Below, piece by piece: positions 35,983 through 47,383 of a DNA stretch of 64,000 bases; the stretch's first letter is position 1, and each line of letters begins with the position of its first letter. Location: contig CM067084.1 in assembly GCA_034008185.1 (NCBI GenBank), positions 59,410,599-59,474,598 on the forward strand, written 5' to 3'. Both the position numbers and the translations under genes were made by a program. The DNA is from Gorsachius magnificus. Its lineage: Eukaryota; Chordata; Aves; Pelecaniformes; Ardeidae. The notes beneath the pieces are model-generated. The model was not told the DNA's origin, searched no databases, and was given only the letters and a program-made list of their open reading frames with translations.

Positions 35983-38396
35983 TTAACTTTTTAAATTTAA
36001 TTTTAGAATAGTTTGGACAATGTTTAATGACACTTTGTGGAAAAAAAAAAAAGCACTTCAGGGATTTTTGGGGTCATCTATCTCAATTTCTACTGGGATG
36101 CAGAGAATTTGCCCAATGTGCATTTGAGATACAGTGAATTTGGGAGGTTAATAGCAGTAAAGGGGTGTGTGGCTGGAAGGAAAAGAAGAACACTCGTACA
36201 GTAAAAGAAGTGATTCTGGTTGTCTCTGAAATTTTTCAAAATTCAAAACCAACTAATAATGAAACTTATTCTTACAAATTCCCTAGGGCTGTGTTAGCTC
36301 ATTTGGAGCTCTGAGTTTTGCAAGTGTGTTATATTTTTAGTTTGTATTAGAGAAGATACAATGAAGATTCTTCTATTTTTTTTTTTTTTAAAATAAATGT
36401 TTTAAACTTAAAAATATCAGATTTGGGGGTCCTCAAAAGTCAGGGTAACGCATTTTCTTAATTTGATTTGTTTAATCCTTCATCATTTTAATTTCCTTTA
36501 TGTTGTGAAATAGAATCAGCTTTGGTGGTCTTACTCTTTTGTGAGTTAGTTGGCAGTTACATGTGTGGAGGCTCATTTCTTTGCTGTTGCCAAATGTGAA
36601 CTGGAATAGCTGAAACAGTATTAAAAAACAAAACAAAACAAAAAACCCAAAATACACTGCATATTCAAGTTTTAGCAAAAAAGGAAACACAGAATTAGAA
36701 AATGCTCAGAGAGTAAAGTCTGATTCTTCTTCTACTCTGAGAGTTGTATGGCTATATTCTCTGCTCCATAATAGTTTGCAAAGTTTTGGTCTTTTGCAGA
36801 CACCACAACATTTTAAGTTAGAATTTCTGTAACTGTGGTCTTAATCTGTAGACCCTTTGCTGAAGGTTGACTGAAACTGGTCTGATCTAGGAGGACAGTT
36901 TACTTCCTACAGAGTCATAGGATTTTGGTTCACCTGTGTAACATATTATGGCTATGGCTCTTTCCCAACTCCTGTGCTTGTATTTCCTCTCTGCAGCAGT
37001 AAAGTGGACTTCTGTGCACGCAGGCTTTGGTCCAGCATTGGCATAAGGCCATGGAGGATGATCTGTACCAGTGCACTAAAGCTTGGAAATGCTCCAGATT
37101 TCACCAACTGAGATACAGCCTATGAGGTGTATGGTTGCATACAGCTGTCTTGTCTTTTCTTTCTAGCTGCATGAGAGAGGAAGAAATGAAAAAAACAAAG
37201 CAGTAGGAATTGCGATAAATATATTGTGTAAAAGCCAAAAGTATATATCTCAGTAGAAAAGCAAAAACATTTAAATAATTTCTATTTAATTTTGACTGAT
37301 TATGCACTCTTTGCACGAGGTGTCAATTGCAAAAGAAAAGGGAAATGGAATCTGTGCAATTGCCAACTAGAAAGGATAAATACACAGCATAAAATGGGAC
37401 CGTTGATGAGAAATTAAAGACTCTCACTTTGCTCTGTTGCTCACGAAACACTGTGGTTCCTGAGAACTTTGTCATATATATTATTTTGCATTGTTTATAA
37501 ACCAACAATCCTTATGGGTTCAGTGAAACTGCATTAGTTTATGTTCAACCACCCTATTTTATTCTTGATGCTTTGTCACTGTGAAACCACAAAGTATTAA
37601 TGAAACTCTTGTGCCATTGTTTAAGACCCAAGAAGGGAAGCCAGACTTTGCTTATTAGGGATGTGGATGAAGAATTTCATATTTCAGTTGCTCACATACA
37701 ATGCCCATAAACCTGTGGTTTCACATAACTGTTCCTAGTCAAGTGGGCAGTGGTTTCCAGGGAGTTTAGCTGTCCTATACACTGAAATAATAAACTCAAT
37801 CAGGAAAAGAATATAAAATTCATAAACAATATTAGACACAGAGTAGTCTAGGAAATGGAGTTTCACCTATAAATTCCTTGACTGTAAGTGGTGAAACAGT
37901 AGAAATCATAAATAATACAAGATTTTATGTTTTGCATTGTGTGAGTTTATAGAGCTCAAATGGAACATAATAAGGAAACAGCAAAGCTCTCCCTAGGTAG
38001 TTCATAAGTTGTGGGATGAATTTTCCTCACTGATGCCAAGTGAGCTTTTTTTCCCCCCACTACAATATTCATATAAACAGCAGGGATGCATTTAATTTCA
38101 TAAAAGCTATATATAACTGCTAATTATAAACAAGAATTGATTGAGATATACCTGACCTCACGTAAATTCTGCTTAAAAGGATAACCCTCTGTGGTTGAAA
38201 TTCTAGGTTTTGAGAACTCCTTTAATGCCTTGTGATTACATGGATGTTTTGCTGGAACATTTTCTAAAATTTATATGATAGGTCTTGAAAAACACATGGG
38301 ATAGAAACTGTGCTTATGCAGAGGGACAATTAATAATGTATTTAGTAAGAAGACAGGACAGGCTGTGGGGATCAGGCGCAGGGCTCAGTCGGACGA
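35983..38396. other. Unique AT-rich sequence, no gene seen
   Basis: Frames of at most 72 codons. Contains a T13-type run near 36378 and an (AAAAC)-like stretch near 36627-36642. Nothing else recognised. Confidence 0.55.
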
Positions 38397-39005
38397 GTGT
38401 ACTGACCAGCTCCATTTTACAAGTGACCGACCCCTTTCATACCCCTGTCTGGCTATTCCTGCTTCATTCCTCCCCAATCCCCTTCCCCTGCACATTCCTC
38501 CATCACTTCGCATAGCTCCAACAATCCTCTGCAACACCCTGGACCCTCAGGTTTTCATCTTTATCAGCTGCAAGCTCCTGGTTTGCCTGCAGTTTCTTGA
38601 TAGACCATCAATTATTGTGACTGACGAGGCTTGTTTCCAGTTACTGTTGCCTTTACATTTTCTGTTAGCTCTGTGCCTCTGCATGTTTTGTTTATCATTT
38701 TCCCCTTCTTTTTGTCATACCATTTTGACAAGGTCCTTGATCACATCATCTTACACAAATGTTCCCACATTCTACATACCCTCATCAATTAGTGACTGAC
38801 CAGCTTTACTTCTTCTTATTGCCTCCCTTATCATTTGATGATCACATTTGTGTCTCAGCATGTTTGTTTATGGCTCCCCTCTTTTCTTATTATCCTCTTT
38901 TGCATGAAAAAGGTCCTTGGCCAGATACAGAAAGGGAGAGCACACGCTGTCCTTCCACATATTCTTACACTTAAGAGTCCCAAAAATTTCTCTTCAGTTA
39001 ACACA
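38397..39005. repeat. Diverged tandem duplication, about 177-bp period
   Basis: The segment starting CATCAATTATTGTGACTGAC at 38606 and the segment starting CATCAATTAGTGACTGAC at 38783 share ordered words: GCATGTTT with GTTTAT (38681 and 38858), and AAGGTCCTTG (about 38730 and 38910). A possible third, weaker unit begins near 38400 with the same ACTGACCAGCT word. Indels separate the copies (period 172-180, then more). The frame 38365-38799 (144 codons) spans it and is low-complexity rather than gene-like. Confidence 0.6.
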
Positions 39006-39051
39006 TTGTCCTCCCCTTAGCAGAGCAGTGCTCACCTGTACAAGCAAGTGG

Positions 39052-39430
39052 AATCATAGAATGGCTGAGGTTGGAAGGCACCTCTGGAAATCATCTAGTC
39101 AAAATCCCCGCCCAAAGAAGTTCATCTAGGGCAGGCTGCTCAGGGCCACGGCTTCACAGCCTCCCTAGGGAACCTGTTCCAGCGCTCAACCATCTTCATA
39201 GTGTGGGGTTTTTTGTCCTGCCCTGATATTTAAATGGAATTTATTGCATTTCTATTTTTACCGATTTCTTCTTGTTCTCTTACTGGGCACCACTGAGTCT
39301 CCTTTGTCTACTTTACACCATGTCATTAGGTATTTATAGACATTCATAAGATCCCCCAGAATTTCCTCTTAAACAGTTCCAGCTCCCTCAGTCTCTCTCA
39401 CAGAAGATCTAGTCCCTTAAAAATCTCTGT
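39052..39430 (-). mobile_element. CR1 LINE 3'-end fragment
   Basis: The plus strand opens with AATCATAGAATGGCTGAGGT, GGAAGGCACCTCTGGAAATC and CATCTAGTC, then CAGGGCCACGGCTTCACAGC, GGGAACCTGTTCCAGCGC and later TCCAGCTCCCTCAGTCTCTC. This is the reverse complement of the CR1 3' end and the end of ORF2. It is about 380 bp, 5'-truncated, with no open frame. Confidence 0.92.
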
Positions 39431-40685
39431 GGCCCATAATGGAGTGTCCTACTGTCACTGTAGTGAAGTCTGTGTTCACAGAATGACTTTTTTAGACTCT
39501 CTCACACCATCATAGCCAGGGGAGACTAAAGCAGGGGGATAGGAGGTCAAAAGCTCCAAAAAGTAAAAGTTTGGGAAATTTTCATTTTAATCCACAAGTG
39601 ATTAAACATGCTGAACCACTTACTGGTGCTGAAATGCCACAGTTGAGTCTTACCCTGCTTGAAAAAATAATACCAGCATATTCCAGAGTTCTGTCTGAAA
39701 ACTGGAATTCTAAGTCCGGACCAGTTAGTTGCTTTTCATGGTGATCTCAGATACAGCGGGGCTGAAAGTTGCAGCTGATAAATTCCAGGAAGCTTGCTGT
39801 ATTCCTTGTATGCATAGCCTTTTCCTTGGGGTGCCTGTACAACAAAAGGGGAGGTAGTCTCCCTACAACTGTATTTACTAAGACTAAGACTGAAAAGCAA
39901 CTTCAAGTTTCTGTATAAAAAAAAAAGAAAAGTAATCTTTAATATACAGTCTTCATATAGGATTAAATTCTTAACGCTAGAGCACAAAGGTCTGAGCAGG
40001 AATCAATCTTCCCTTTTTTGGAAGTAGCCAAACTTAAAATTTATGTTGGAGTTTATACCAAGTGAGAGAGTCTAGAGAAGGAGATGCTAGCTTGTTACTA
40101 CAGTAACGGGAAAAAAGGAAAACCATGGTGGGAACTAATGCTGTGGCAAATGGCTAAGAACAGGTTCTGTAACTTAATCTGCAGGACAACTGAGAATCCA
40201 GCATGAAATTGTCATGCTGATATGGCCAACATCTCTATAATTTAGCTCTAAAAAGAAAGTTTTGTAGCAATCACTTTCTTTTTTTGTCACATAATAGTAA
40301 TTACCTCTTTTTCAAAAACAAAGTGAACAGTTGAACACTGATGCAAGTGAATAACAGCAGAACGCTGAAATGATTTTATCCACAATGTTTAATTTATCCA
40401 GCTCAAATTGTTTTCACATTAGGGCTAAGATAATCAGTACACTTTATTACCATACTCTCATTCCAACATTTAAAGCATGCTGAAAATACTCAGTGTCTGT
40501 GCTTCCTTGTAGAACTGGTGGTGATAGCATTTTAAGCATCCACCTTCAAATTCTCTAAAGACTTTAGCTTGCAAATATAAATACATTGTTAATAATTAAA
40601 TTTCTTGGAGAACTGAAAAAATAAAATAATGCTGAATATAAGCACAGTCATCGCATAAGTGTATGTGTCTGTTAGATAAAGGGTC
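39431..40685. other. Unique sequence, no gene seen
   Basis: Largest frame is minus 39736-39987 (83 codons), without motifs. Confidence 0.55.
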
Positions 40686-40834
40686 ATGTCCCCATCCCTA
40701 GAGGTATTTAAAAGACAGGTAGACAAGGTGCTTAGGGACATGGTTTAGTGGTGGAATGGCAGGGTTAGGTTAATGGTTGGACTTGATGATCTTAAAGGCC
40801 TTTTCCAACCTAAACGATTCTATGATTTTATGAT
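40686..40834 (+). mobile_element. CR1 LINE 3'-end fragment
   Basis: CATCCCTAGAGGTATTTAAA, GACAGGTAGACAAGGTGCTT, GTTGGACTTGATGATCTTAA, CTTTTCCAACCTAAACGATT and the terminal CTATGATTTTATGAT follow the CR1 3' end on the plus strand. About 150 bp. Confidence 0.93.
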
Positions 40835-42145
40835 ATGAACATTAGGTTTATTTATGCAGAAATGTGCTTTTAATTTTCCTCTGGTTAGACTGAGAAATTG
40901 CTTTCCACCACCCTCATCAAAACAGGACACAATTACCTCTGAAAAGCATGCGGACATAAATTGAATAAACAATTACCTGCCATTTGAAGAATGTAACCAA
41001 ATTAATTATATATGATATTCAAGAAGCCTGAGAGATCTGATTACAAAATCAATAAAAAATAGGTAGACCCCTACCCATTTTTTTACATTTTAAACTATTC
41101 TAGGTGAGAAAGTAGACTTCAAAATGAGAGTATTTCTAAGGAAATTAGATATATTTTAAAATGTCAAAATTAAACACATAGTTTTTTTTCTAACTACTTT
41201 CAATTCTTTCCACAATACATATGTATTTTTTCGTAATCAGTATGATTCTGGTCAATGTTCTACTTTTGATAATCTGTTATTTTTTGTATGGAAAACAGTC
41301 CTGTGGAAAAATTTCTCCCTTTTATTCTTTTGTGGGTTTGGGGGTATTAAGTGTAGGTTATGTTTAAGTACACTGTAATTATCAATTTACTTCTGATCTC
41401 TTCACTCATTCCCTCTTCTGTAATGTGGGTTCTTTAGAAATACCATTCTTAAAAGCTGCTTTGGCTAGCTGTTAATTTTATTTCTCTTTATCAGGAACTG
41501 AACAAATTTCTTCCCTCTCTCCAAATGGGAATTCTGTAAAATATAAACTCTACACTTGTGCTCATATGTGTACATATTACTAAGTCTTGTGAGAAGATCT
41601 AGGTAGGCCTCAAGGCAGATATATTTATTTCTAATAACAGATTGACGATTATAAATTTTGAAACAGACTAGGGAAAGTTTTGTAAATCGAGTTTGGAGGT
41701 AATGTCAGTTTTAAAGTGTTATCTCATGTATTATCCGAATACCTTTAATTGAAATACAGATTTGTAGTAGAAGAAAGGTTCCTTGTATGTTTTCTGCCTG
41801 AAGCACACTATTTAATTCATATTATTTAGGCAATCTGGATTTAAAACTGAGGAAATTAAATGGCATTTTTAAAAATCCAGAGGATTTGATATAACATCTC
41901 TTCTCATATCTATGTGATCCATGGGGAAGTTGGTTGTGTTATAAATGAGGGATTTGCCTTTGACAGAGTTCTAAATGAACAGGGAAGAGCTGAGTAGTTG
42001 CTCAGAAGGGCATGTGTTCACAAGCAGGAGCCGATGGATGCTAGCGCTGCCTACAGTTAAAGCTTGTGGCAAATCCGCCAATCTGAACACGCATAAAACT
42101 GCATCAAACTGCACCTCTTACTAAAAAATCATATCCCTAGGGTTT
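40835..42145. other. Unique AT-rich sequence, no gene seen
   Basis: No frame of interest. It ends in GGTTT, the left target duplication of the following LTR. Confidence 0.55.
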
Positions 42146-42711
42146 TGTCCTGGTTTCGGCTGGGATAGAGTTAATTTTCTTCACAGAAGCTAGCATAGTG
42201 CTGTGTTTTGGATTTAGTACAAGAAGAATGTTGATAACACCCTGACGTTTTTAGTTGTTGCCAAGTAGTGCTCAGACTTGGCTTTTTGAGCTTCTCCTGC
42301 TCGGCCAGGTGCATAACAAGCTGGGAGTACAGCACAGCTAGGACAGCTGACCCAAACTGACCAAAGAGCTATTCCATACCATATAACATCATGCTCGGGG
42401 GGGATCGATCGGTCGGTTGTGGGGAGAGTGGTCGCGGCTCGGGGAGTGATCGCTGCTCAGGACGGGCTGGGCATCGGTCAGCGGGTGGTGAGCAATTGCA
42501 TTGTGCATCGTTTGTTTTGTATATTCTGTATATTCTGTTACCATTCTCATTATTACTATTATTATTATTTTCTCTTATTAAACTGTCTATCTCAGCCTAC
42601 GTCTCTAACCTTTTTTTTCCTTCCCGATTCTCTCCCCCATCCCACTGAGGGAGGGCGGAGTGAGTGAGCAGCTGCGTGGTGCTTAGTTGCCAGCCGGGTT
42701 AAACCACGACA
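42146..42711 (+). mobile_element. Solo LTR of an avian endogenous retrovirus, copy 3
   Basis: A 566-bp element from TGTCCTGGTTTCGGCTGG to GGTTAAACCACGACA, bounded by GGTTT on both sides (42141-42145 and 42712-42716), a perfect 5-bp target duplication. It is the reference orientation for the family here. Internal parts are a TATA-like ATATAAC at 42380-42386, a (TTA)n stretch at 42548-42570, an ATTAAA polyadenylation signal at 42577-42582, and a C-rich run before the 3' end. No gag, pol, env, primer-binding site or polypurine tract adjoins it, so the provirus was reduced to one LTR by homologous recombination. Two overlapping plus-strand frames (82 and 85 codons) are LTR sequence. It is close in sequence to the 24866 copy. 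Confidence 0.95.
42577..42582 (+). promoter_or_regulatory. Polyadenylation signal ATTAAA in LTR copy 3
   Basis: ATTAAA in the position expected for the R-region polyadenylation signal, preserved in the 24866 copy and altered to ATTACA in the 20156 copy. Confidence 0.6.
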
Positions 42712-45700
42712 GGTTTATTTTTCCTATGCCATAAAGTTGTTCAAATTCACGATTTCATATTGGAAAATCTCTGCATTCAATACCATCAAACTAGCCAGAT
42801 CTGTAATAGTAATAATTACAATAATGTGCCAATTAATTATAAATTTGTGGGTTTATGTCATGGAAAGATAATATTTCTGTTTACGACCAGTTTCTCAAAT
42901 TGCTTAGAACCGTTACGTGTCATTACTTTTTCACCTGGCCTTCCTCATTTTCGTTTGAGAATTAGCCTTATTTTATCTATAACATAGTTTTCTTTTATAA
43001 TAAGATTAAATGGTAAATTCCCAGTGAAGAGCAGTGAAAAGGATAAGGGTATTTTGGTATCAAATGTGTTCTCAAAAGAGTTAAGAAATCTTTGTGTCTT
43101 TATGATTTTAAAGGCTAATTGAAACTGGAAATTTCTCTCATTAGTCAAACCAAAATTAGATCAGGTCTAAGACTTCCAGTCATGAGCAGAAAACAGATGG
43201 AACTACCTTGAAATCAAATAAAGTAGCCTCTAATAATGAAATGCTTTTGTAGCTATTATCAGATGTTACTTGATTTTCAAGTTAGCTGCTTTCTGCTTTG
43301 TTGGATGGACATTTAATTACTTGCCTTATGTGGCTAGTAAGAGTTCTGCAAATGTGCTAGGAAAGGAGACAACTCATTCTGAAGAGAACGGCTGTCAGCA
43401 GAAGAGAATTAGCATCTAAGTTATGCTTTGTCTCAAGTGTTCTTCTTAGCTGGTAGGAGCATTCGAATCTGACAGGAAACATTTATGTAAAGGCAGGATT
43501 GCTACATTGCTTGAAAAAAAAAAAGCTCTGTCATTTGAAAGAGAGACATTTAATCCACAAACAGATCAAAGATGCAAAATTTTAATTCTACAAAATCTAG
43601 GAGTGCCACAAACATTAGGCTTCTTGAAGTCCAGATTTTATTCCCTCTTTTAGTTGATCAGACCTTTTGAATAAATACAACGCTGATGTTTCTAAAACTT
43701 TTGTTTAGAGAATAAACAAATAACTACTTTTTTTCTACAAATTAAGTAATAGAAGAATGATAAAGGCAAAGAGAAACTTTTTTGTGTATGTGTTTTCTAA
43801 GTCATCACATGAAAAAACTTTGTGAAACAGCAGGGTAGTGGTCTTTACTGCCACTCAGAAAAAATTCTCTTCTTTCAGGTTAAGTGTTTGGTCCTTGAGA
43901 AAAATTATCTTGACACATGGTAAGACCATCTGTGCTCATAGTTCTGTTTCCTCTTTGCTCTTAAAATGTCTTTGGCTATCAGCTTCTTGAATGTGGAAAT
44001 ATTACTTTAAAAACAGTAAAAATATAATAGCTCATATGTCCATAGTCATATGTAGCCTAGCAACCCAGTAAATGTAGGACTGCATTAAGCTAACAACAGA
44101 GGACATAGGGCTTGTCAGACTTTTTTAGAACTTGCCTTGGCCTGTCTGGAGCTGTGTTTTATCTTATTTAGCTGTAACAAAAATTATCCAAGGACCAGAT
44201 GACTGTAATTTACTTTTGTTTAGCTGTAGTACAATCATTGCATAATGCTTATTACTGTAAAGATTTTTTTAACTAACAGATAGTAGCCACAAGTGTTTCT
44301 TCTGAATGGAATAAAATATATATGACCCTTGAATAATATGCAGCATAGTGGAGTATTCTCCATGGTGTGACAGCAGAAGCCTAGAAATTACAGGCACAAG
44401 ATAATACTGGAGTTCCTGGGGTTGTAAACAACTAAGCAAAGGTCACTTACTGGTTATTAAAGGGACGCAACCTTGGGAACCGCAGTAAAAGGAGTTTTAG
44501 TGGTAATAAAAAAACCCCAAAGAACAAGTATCCAATGTGTAAAAACACACAATACATGGTAAGTTTGCATGGAACTGTGAACTAGTGAAGAAAGTACAAG
44601 GTGTAGAGCGATTTCTGTACATTTGATAATGTGCTGCAAGGGGACCTAAGAGTGAGGAAAAAGAAACCATCTGTAATCCTCCTGGAAAAGGATTTGGGGT
44701 ATTGATGACCTTTTCAACAGTTTCACCAACTGAACCTTAGGACCCAGAATGGCAGTGGAAAGCTAAGCATAATACAAGAGAAAGGGGTATCATTTGTAAC
44801 TGAGGGGGAGGCACAACTATATTATCTAATAAATTTTCTGCTCAGTAATTGAAAATTACTTTTACCTGTAGTGAAGTAAGCTTGAGATCTGTGACCTCAT
44901 GGCTACATCCTTTAGTGACAAATTGTTCATTCATATCTTGACTTTAAATTCCACAGTTTTATGACTAAGTCAAGTTTCCAGGTGCAGTCTGAAAGAGTCT
45001 CCTAATTATGAACTACTTTAGAAAATTAATAGCATGTTCATTATCTACTACATTATGGGAGGGTCAGGGGACACCAAACAATTCTCTGTACAACTATGTG
45101 TGTTGTCTTCTTAATGCTAAATTCAGATCTTGGCTATACCTTTGAAACTCAGGTAAGAGTAACTACACAGCTGCAGATCCAATTTTTATGCTTCACTAAG
45201 TATTAAACAAATTAGGAGGTTTCAGGTAGGGAGAAAATACTCCATTTTACTTCCTCAGTGGCTTCCACCTAATCATGTAAAGATTTATTCAAAAATAAAA
45301 TCCAGAAGAGAAACCTGTTTTTCATACTACACAAAGCCAGCTTGAATAGCATGGTAATTTGTCCATTTTATTTATTGTAACATGAAGTCTTTTATGTCTT
45401 AGGAGTGACATCACACAGCACCTTCCAAATACACATATAGAATAAATTTCTTGAGTCCACAGACCAACAACAGTATCTAGCCTGCCTCCAGACAATAAAC
45501 CTGTCTTTCCTTAAGAAACAGCTTTTTTAAAGCTAAATTATCTCATTGAAGATGACGTTTCCTGCCATTTAAAGCTAGGCCTACACATCTTCTGCTAAGC
45601 TCTTAGAAGGTGCAGCAGCCTCTAGGTGACTGGAAGTGGGAAAGGTGCTTATACTTTTCTGCTGCCCTGTGAGACTGAAGATTGCCCAATCACTGCCTCT

Positions 45701-46263
45701 CCTGTTTTTTAAAGCCTGTTTTGAATATGTGGAAAGGAATTGGGATAGAGTGTGTGAAATGGCCATTCAGAGTACTGTACCAGCATACAGAAGACTGAAA
45801 AGCCCACCTCTAATGTATTCGGGCACTCCTTTCAAGGAGAAAAGGACATAATTGAGAAAGTATACATTAGCCAAGATTATAAACACTTCAGAAAAGTTTT
45901 TCAGTGTAACATTTTTTATCATGTTTATTGGATACATATCTCCCTCAAAACATAAAATCATTCCACCGTATCTCTTCAGTAACTATAGTTTTTATGTGAT
46001 ATTCATAAATTCAGTAGAGGTCTGCCTGCTGTAGTCTGACAATAATTTCTATGAAGATCAGAAAGACTGTAGCCTTCTCACTGCAGACATTCTTCTCCCT
46101 TGATAGTTAATCAAGAAATGATATTTAACTCACTTTCCACTAAAGGCTTATCCATCCACTCCAGCACAACACAGGCTTCAAAACAGCAGGTAATTTGTTG
46201 AATTACAGTACATGCTGTCTCTCTGTTCTATGAGAATCCATTAAGATCAATTAGTACTTTTCT

Positions 46264-46322
46264 TTTCATAGAGCCTTTCATAAGCATTCTCTCAAAGTAC
46301 TTTGCAAAGATTAATACTGTAC
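46264..46322. repeat. Possible ancient amniote repeat remnant
   Basis: CATAGAGCCTTTCATAAGC followed by CTCAAAGTACTTTGCAAAGA and TTAATACTGTA has the order of words of an old vertebrate repeat (GCGCCTTTCAT, then CTCAAAGCGCTTTACAAA, then ATTAAT). The subfamily cannot be named from memory. Confidence 0.45.
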
Positions 46323-46629
46323 ATTTTCATGTCAGTTATAAATCATTATTTTATTATTATTGCTTCCTAAATAATCAGTAACAGTCTAAAAAGTTAGATT
46401 CTGAATTATTCTGGAGCAAATAACACAGGACATTCATTGAAGATACTTAATAAGGCAACTTCACAAAGCCTTGGTCAAATGACTTCTTCCTCCTACCAAG
46501 ATTGAAGGTGATGGGAGAAGCATCTGGTTAAAATTCAGTCAACTGTCTGAGAGGATGGTAAGAATGAGTAATTATTTCAATTAATGAGTTCAATTAATTT
46601 TACTTTTCATATTGCATAGCTGAGTACAT

Positions 46630-46703
46630 GGGGTTTTTTTAATGGTTTTGGGGTGGCTTATTTTGGGTGGGGGTTTTTTTGGTTGGTGGGTTTTTTCAGG
46701 GGC
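46630..46703 (+). repeat. G/T-rich low-complexity tract
   Basis: Contains six G-runs of three to five bases separated by T-rich spacers within about 75 bases. Some spacers exceed 7 bases, so it only loosely fits a G-quadruplex. Confidence 0.8.
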
Positions 46704-47290
46704 AGGCGTATTTAGGTACTATAATGCTTTAATATTTTGTGAGAGATTCACTTGATTGCCACATCTGACAAATGCCATGAAAAGCAAAGACTTTCTTCAC
46801 TTTCAGTAACTGTAAAAATTTGAATTCTTGCACTACTCTTGGTAAATATTCTCTTCTTTCCCCAAATAGTGTAGATCAGAATCAAGACTACTGAAAGGAC
46901 TTCTTTGTGTATACAGATTCTCTGCATTTCTTTCACAGTTGATTCTGTTATAGCTCTCTGGTACTGCCAGTGAATTTGCTTGTTATATGAAAGGTAAAAT
47001 ATTTTTATTACAAAATTCAAATACAGAGACAATGAAATCAAATGATGTATTAGAAAAGTGAGACTATGTATAAATAAATACAGGGGAAAAAAGTCTCTTT
47101 AGCCAATAATCTCATAGAATACTGTGATTTGTCACATATTTTGTCTGAGTTTCTAACTCGTTCTGATGAGTTCACAAAACTAAAATTCACAAACTGCATA
47201 TTTTCCATTTGATCCTTGGCAGGTACGTGCTCATAATTTATATTTAGAAAGTTCTGTGAAATATTTTAAATATAGACATTTATATATATA

Positions 47291-47383
47291 TGAAAGAATA
47301 TTCATGTATCTTCACACTTAATTTAAGATTCATGATTAAGTTACACAGCTGCAGCATATGTCTGAAGTTTGAATATTCTTTCA
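47291..47383. repeat. 14-bp inverted repeat with nested 6-bp repeat
   Basis: TGAAAGAATATTCA (47291-47304) and TGAATATTCTTTCA (47370-47383) are perfect inverted copies. Between them ACTTAA (47318-47323) and TTAAGT (47336-47341) form a smaller inverted pair. In AT-rich DNA this may be chance. Confidence 0.7.

Noticed and set aside
38365..38799. 144-codon plus frame
   Set aside because: Spans the pyrimidine-rich tandem duplication and has low-complexity Pro/Leu/Ser/Phe content.
42391..42667. 85- and 82-codon plus frames
   Set aside because: Entirely inside the solo LTR at 42146-42711.
44680..44720. CR1-like words (CTCCTGGAAAAGGATTTGGG)
   Set aside because: Only about 30 bases match, with unrelated flanks; too little to call.
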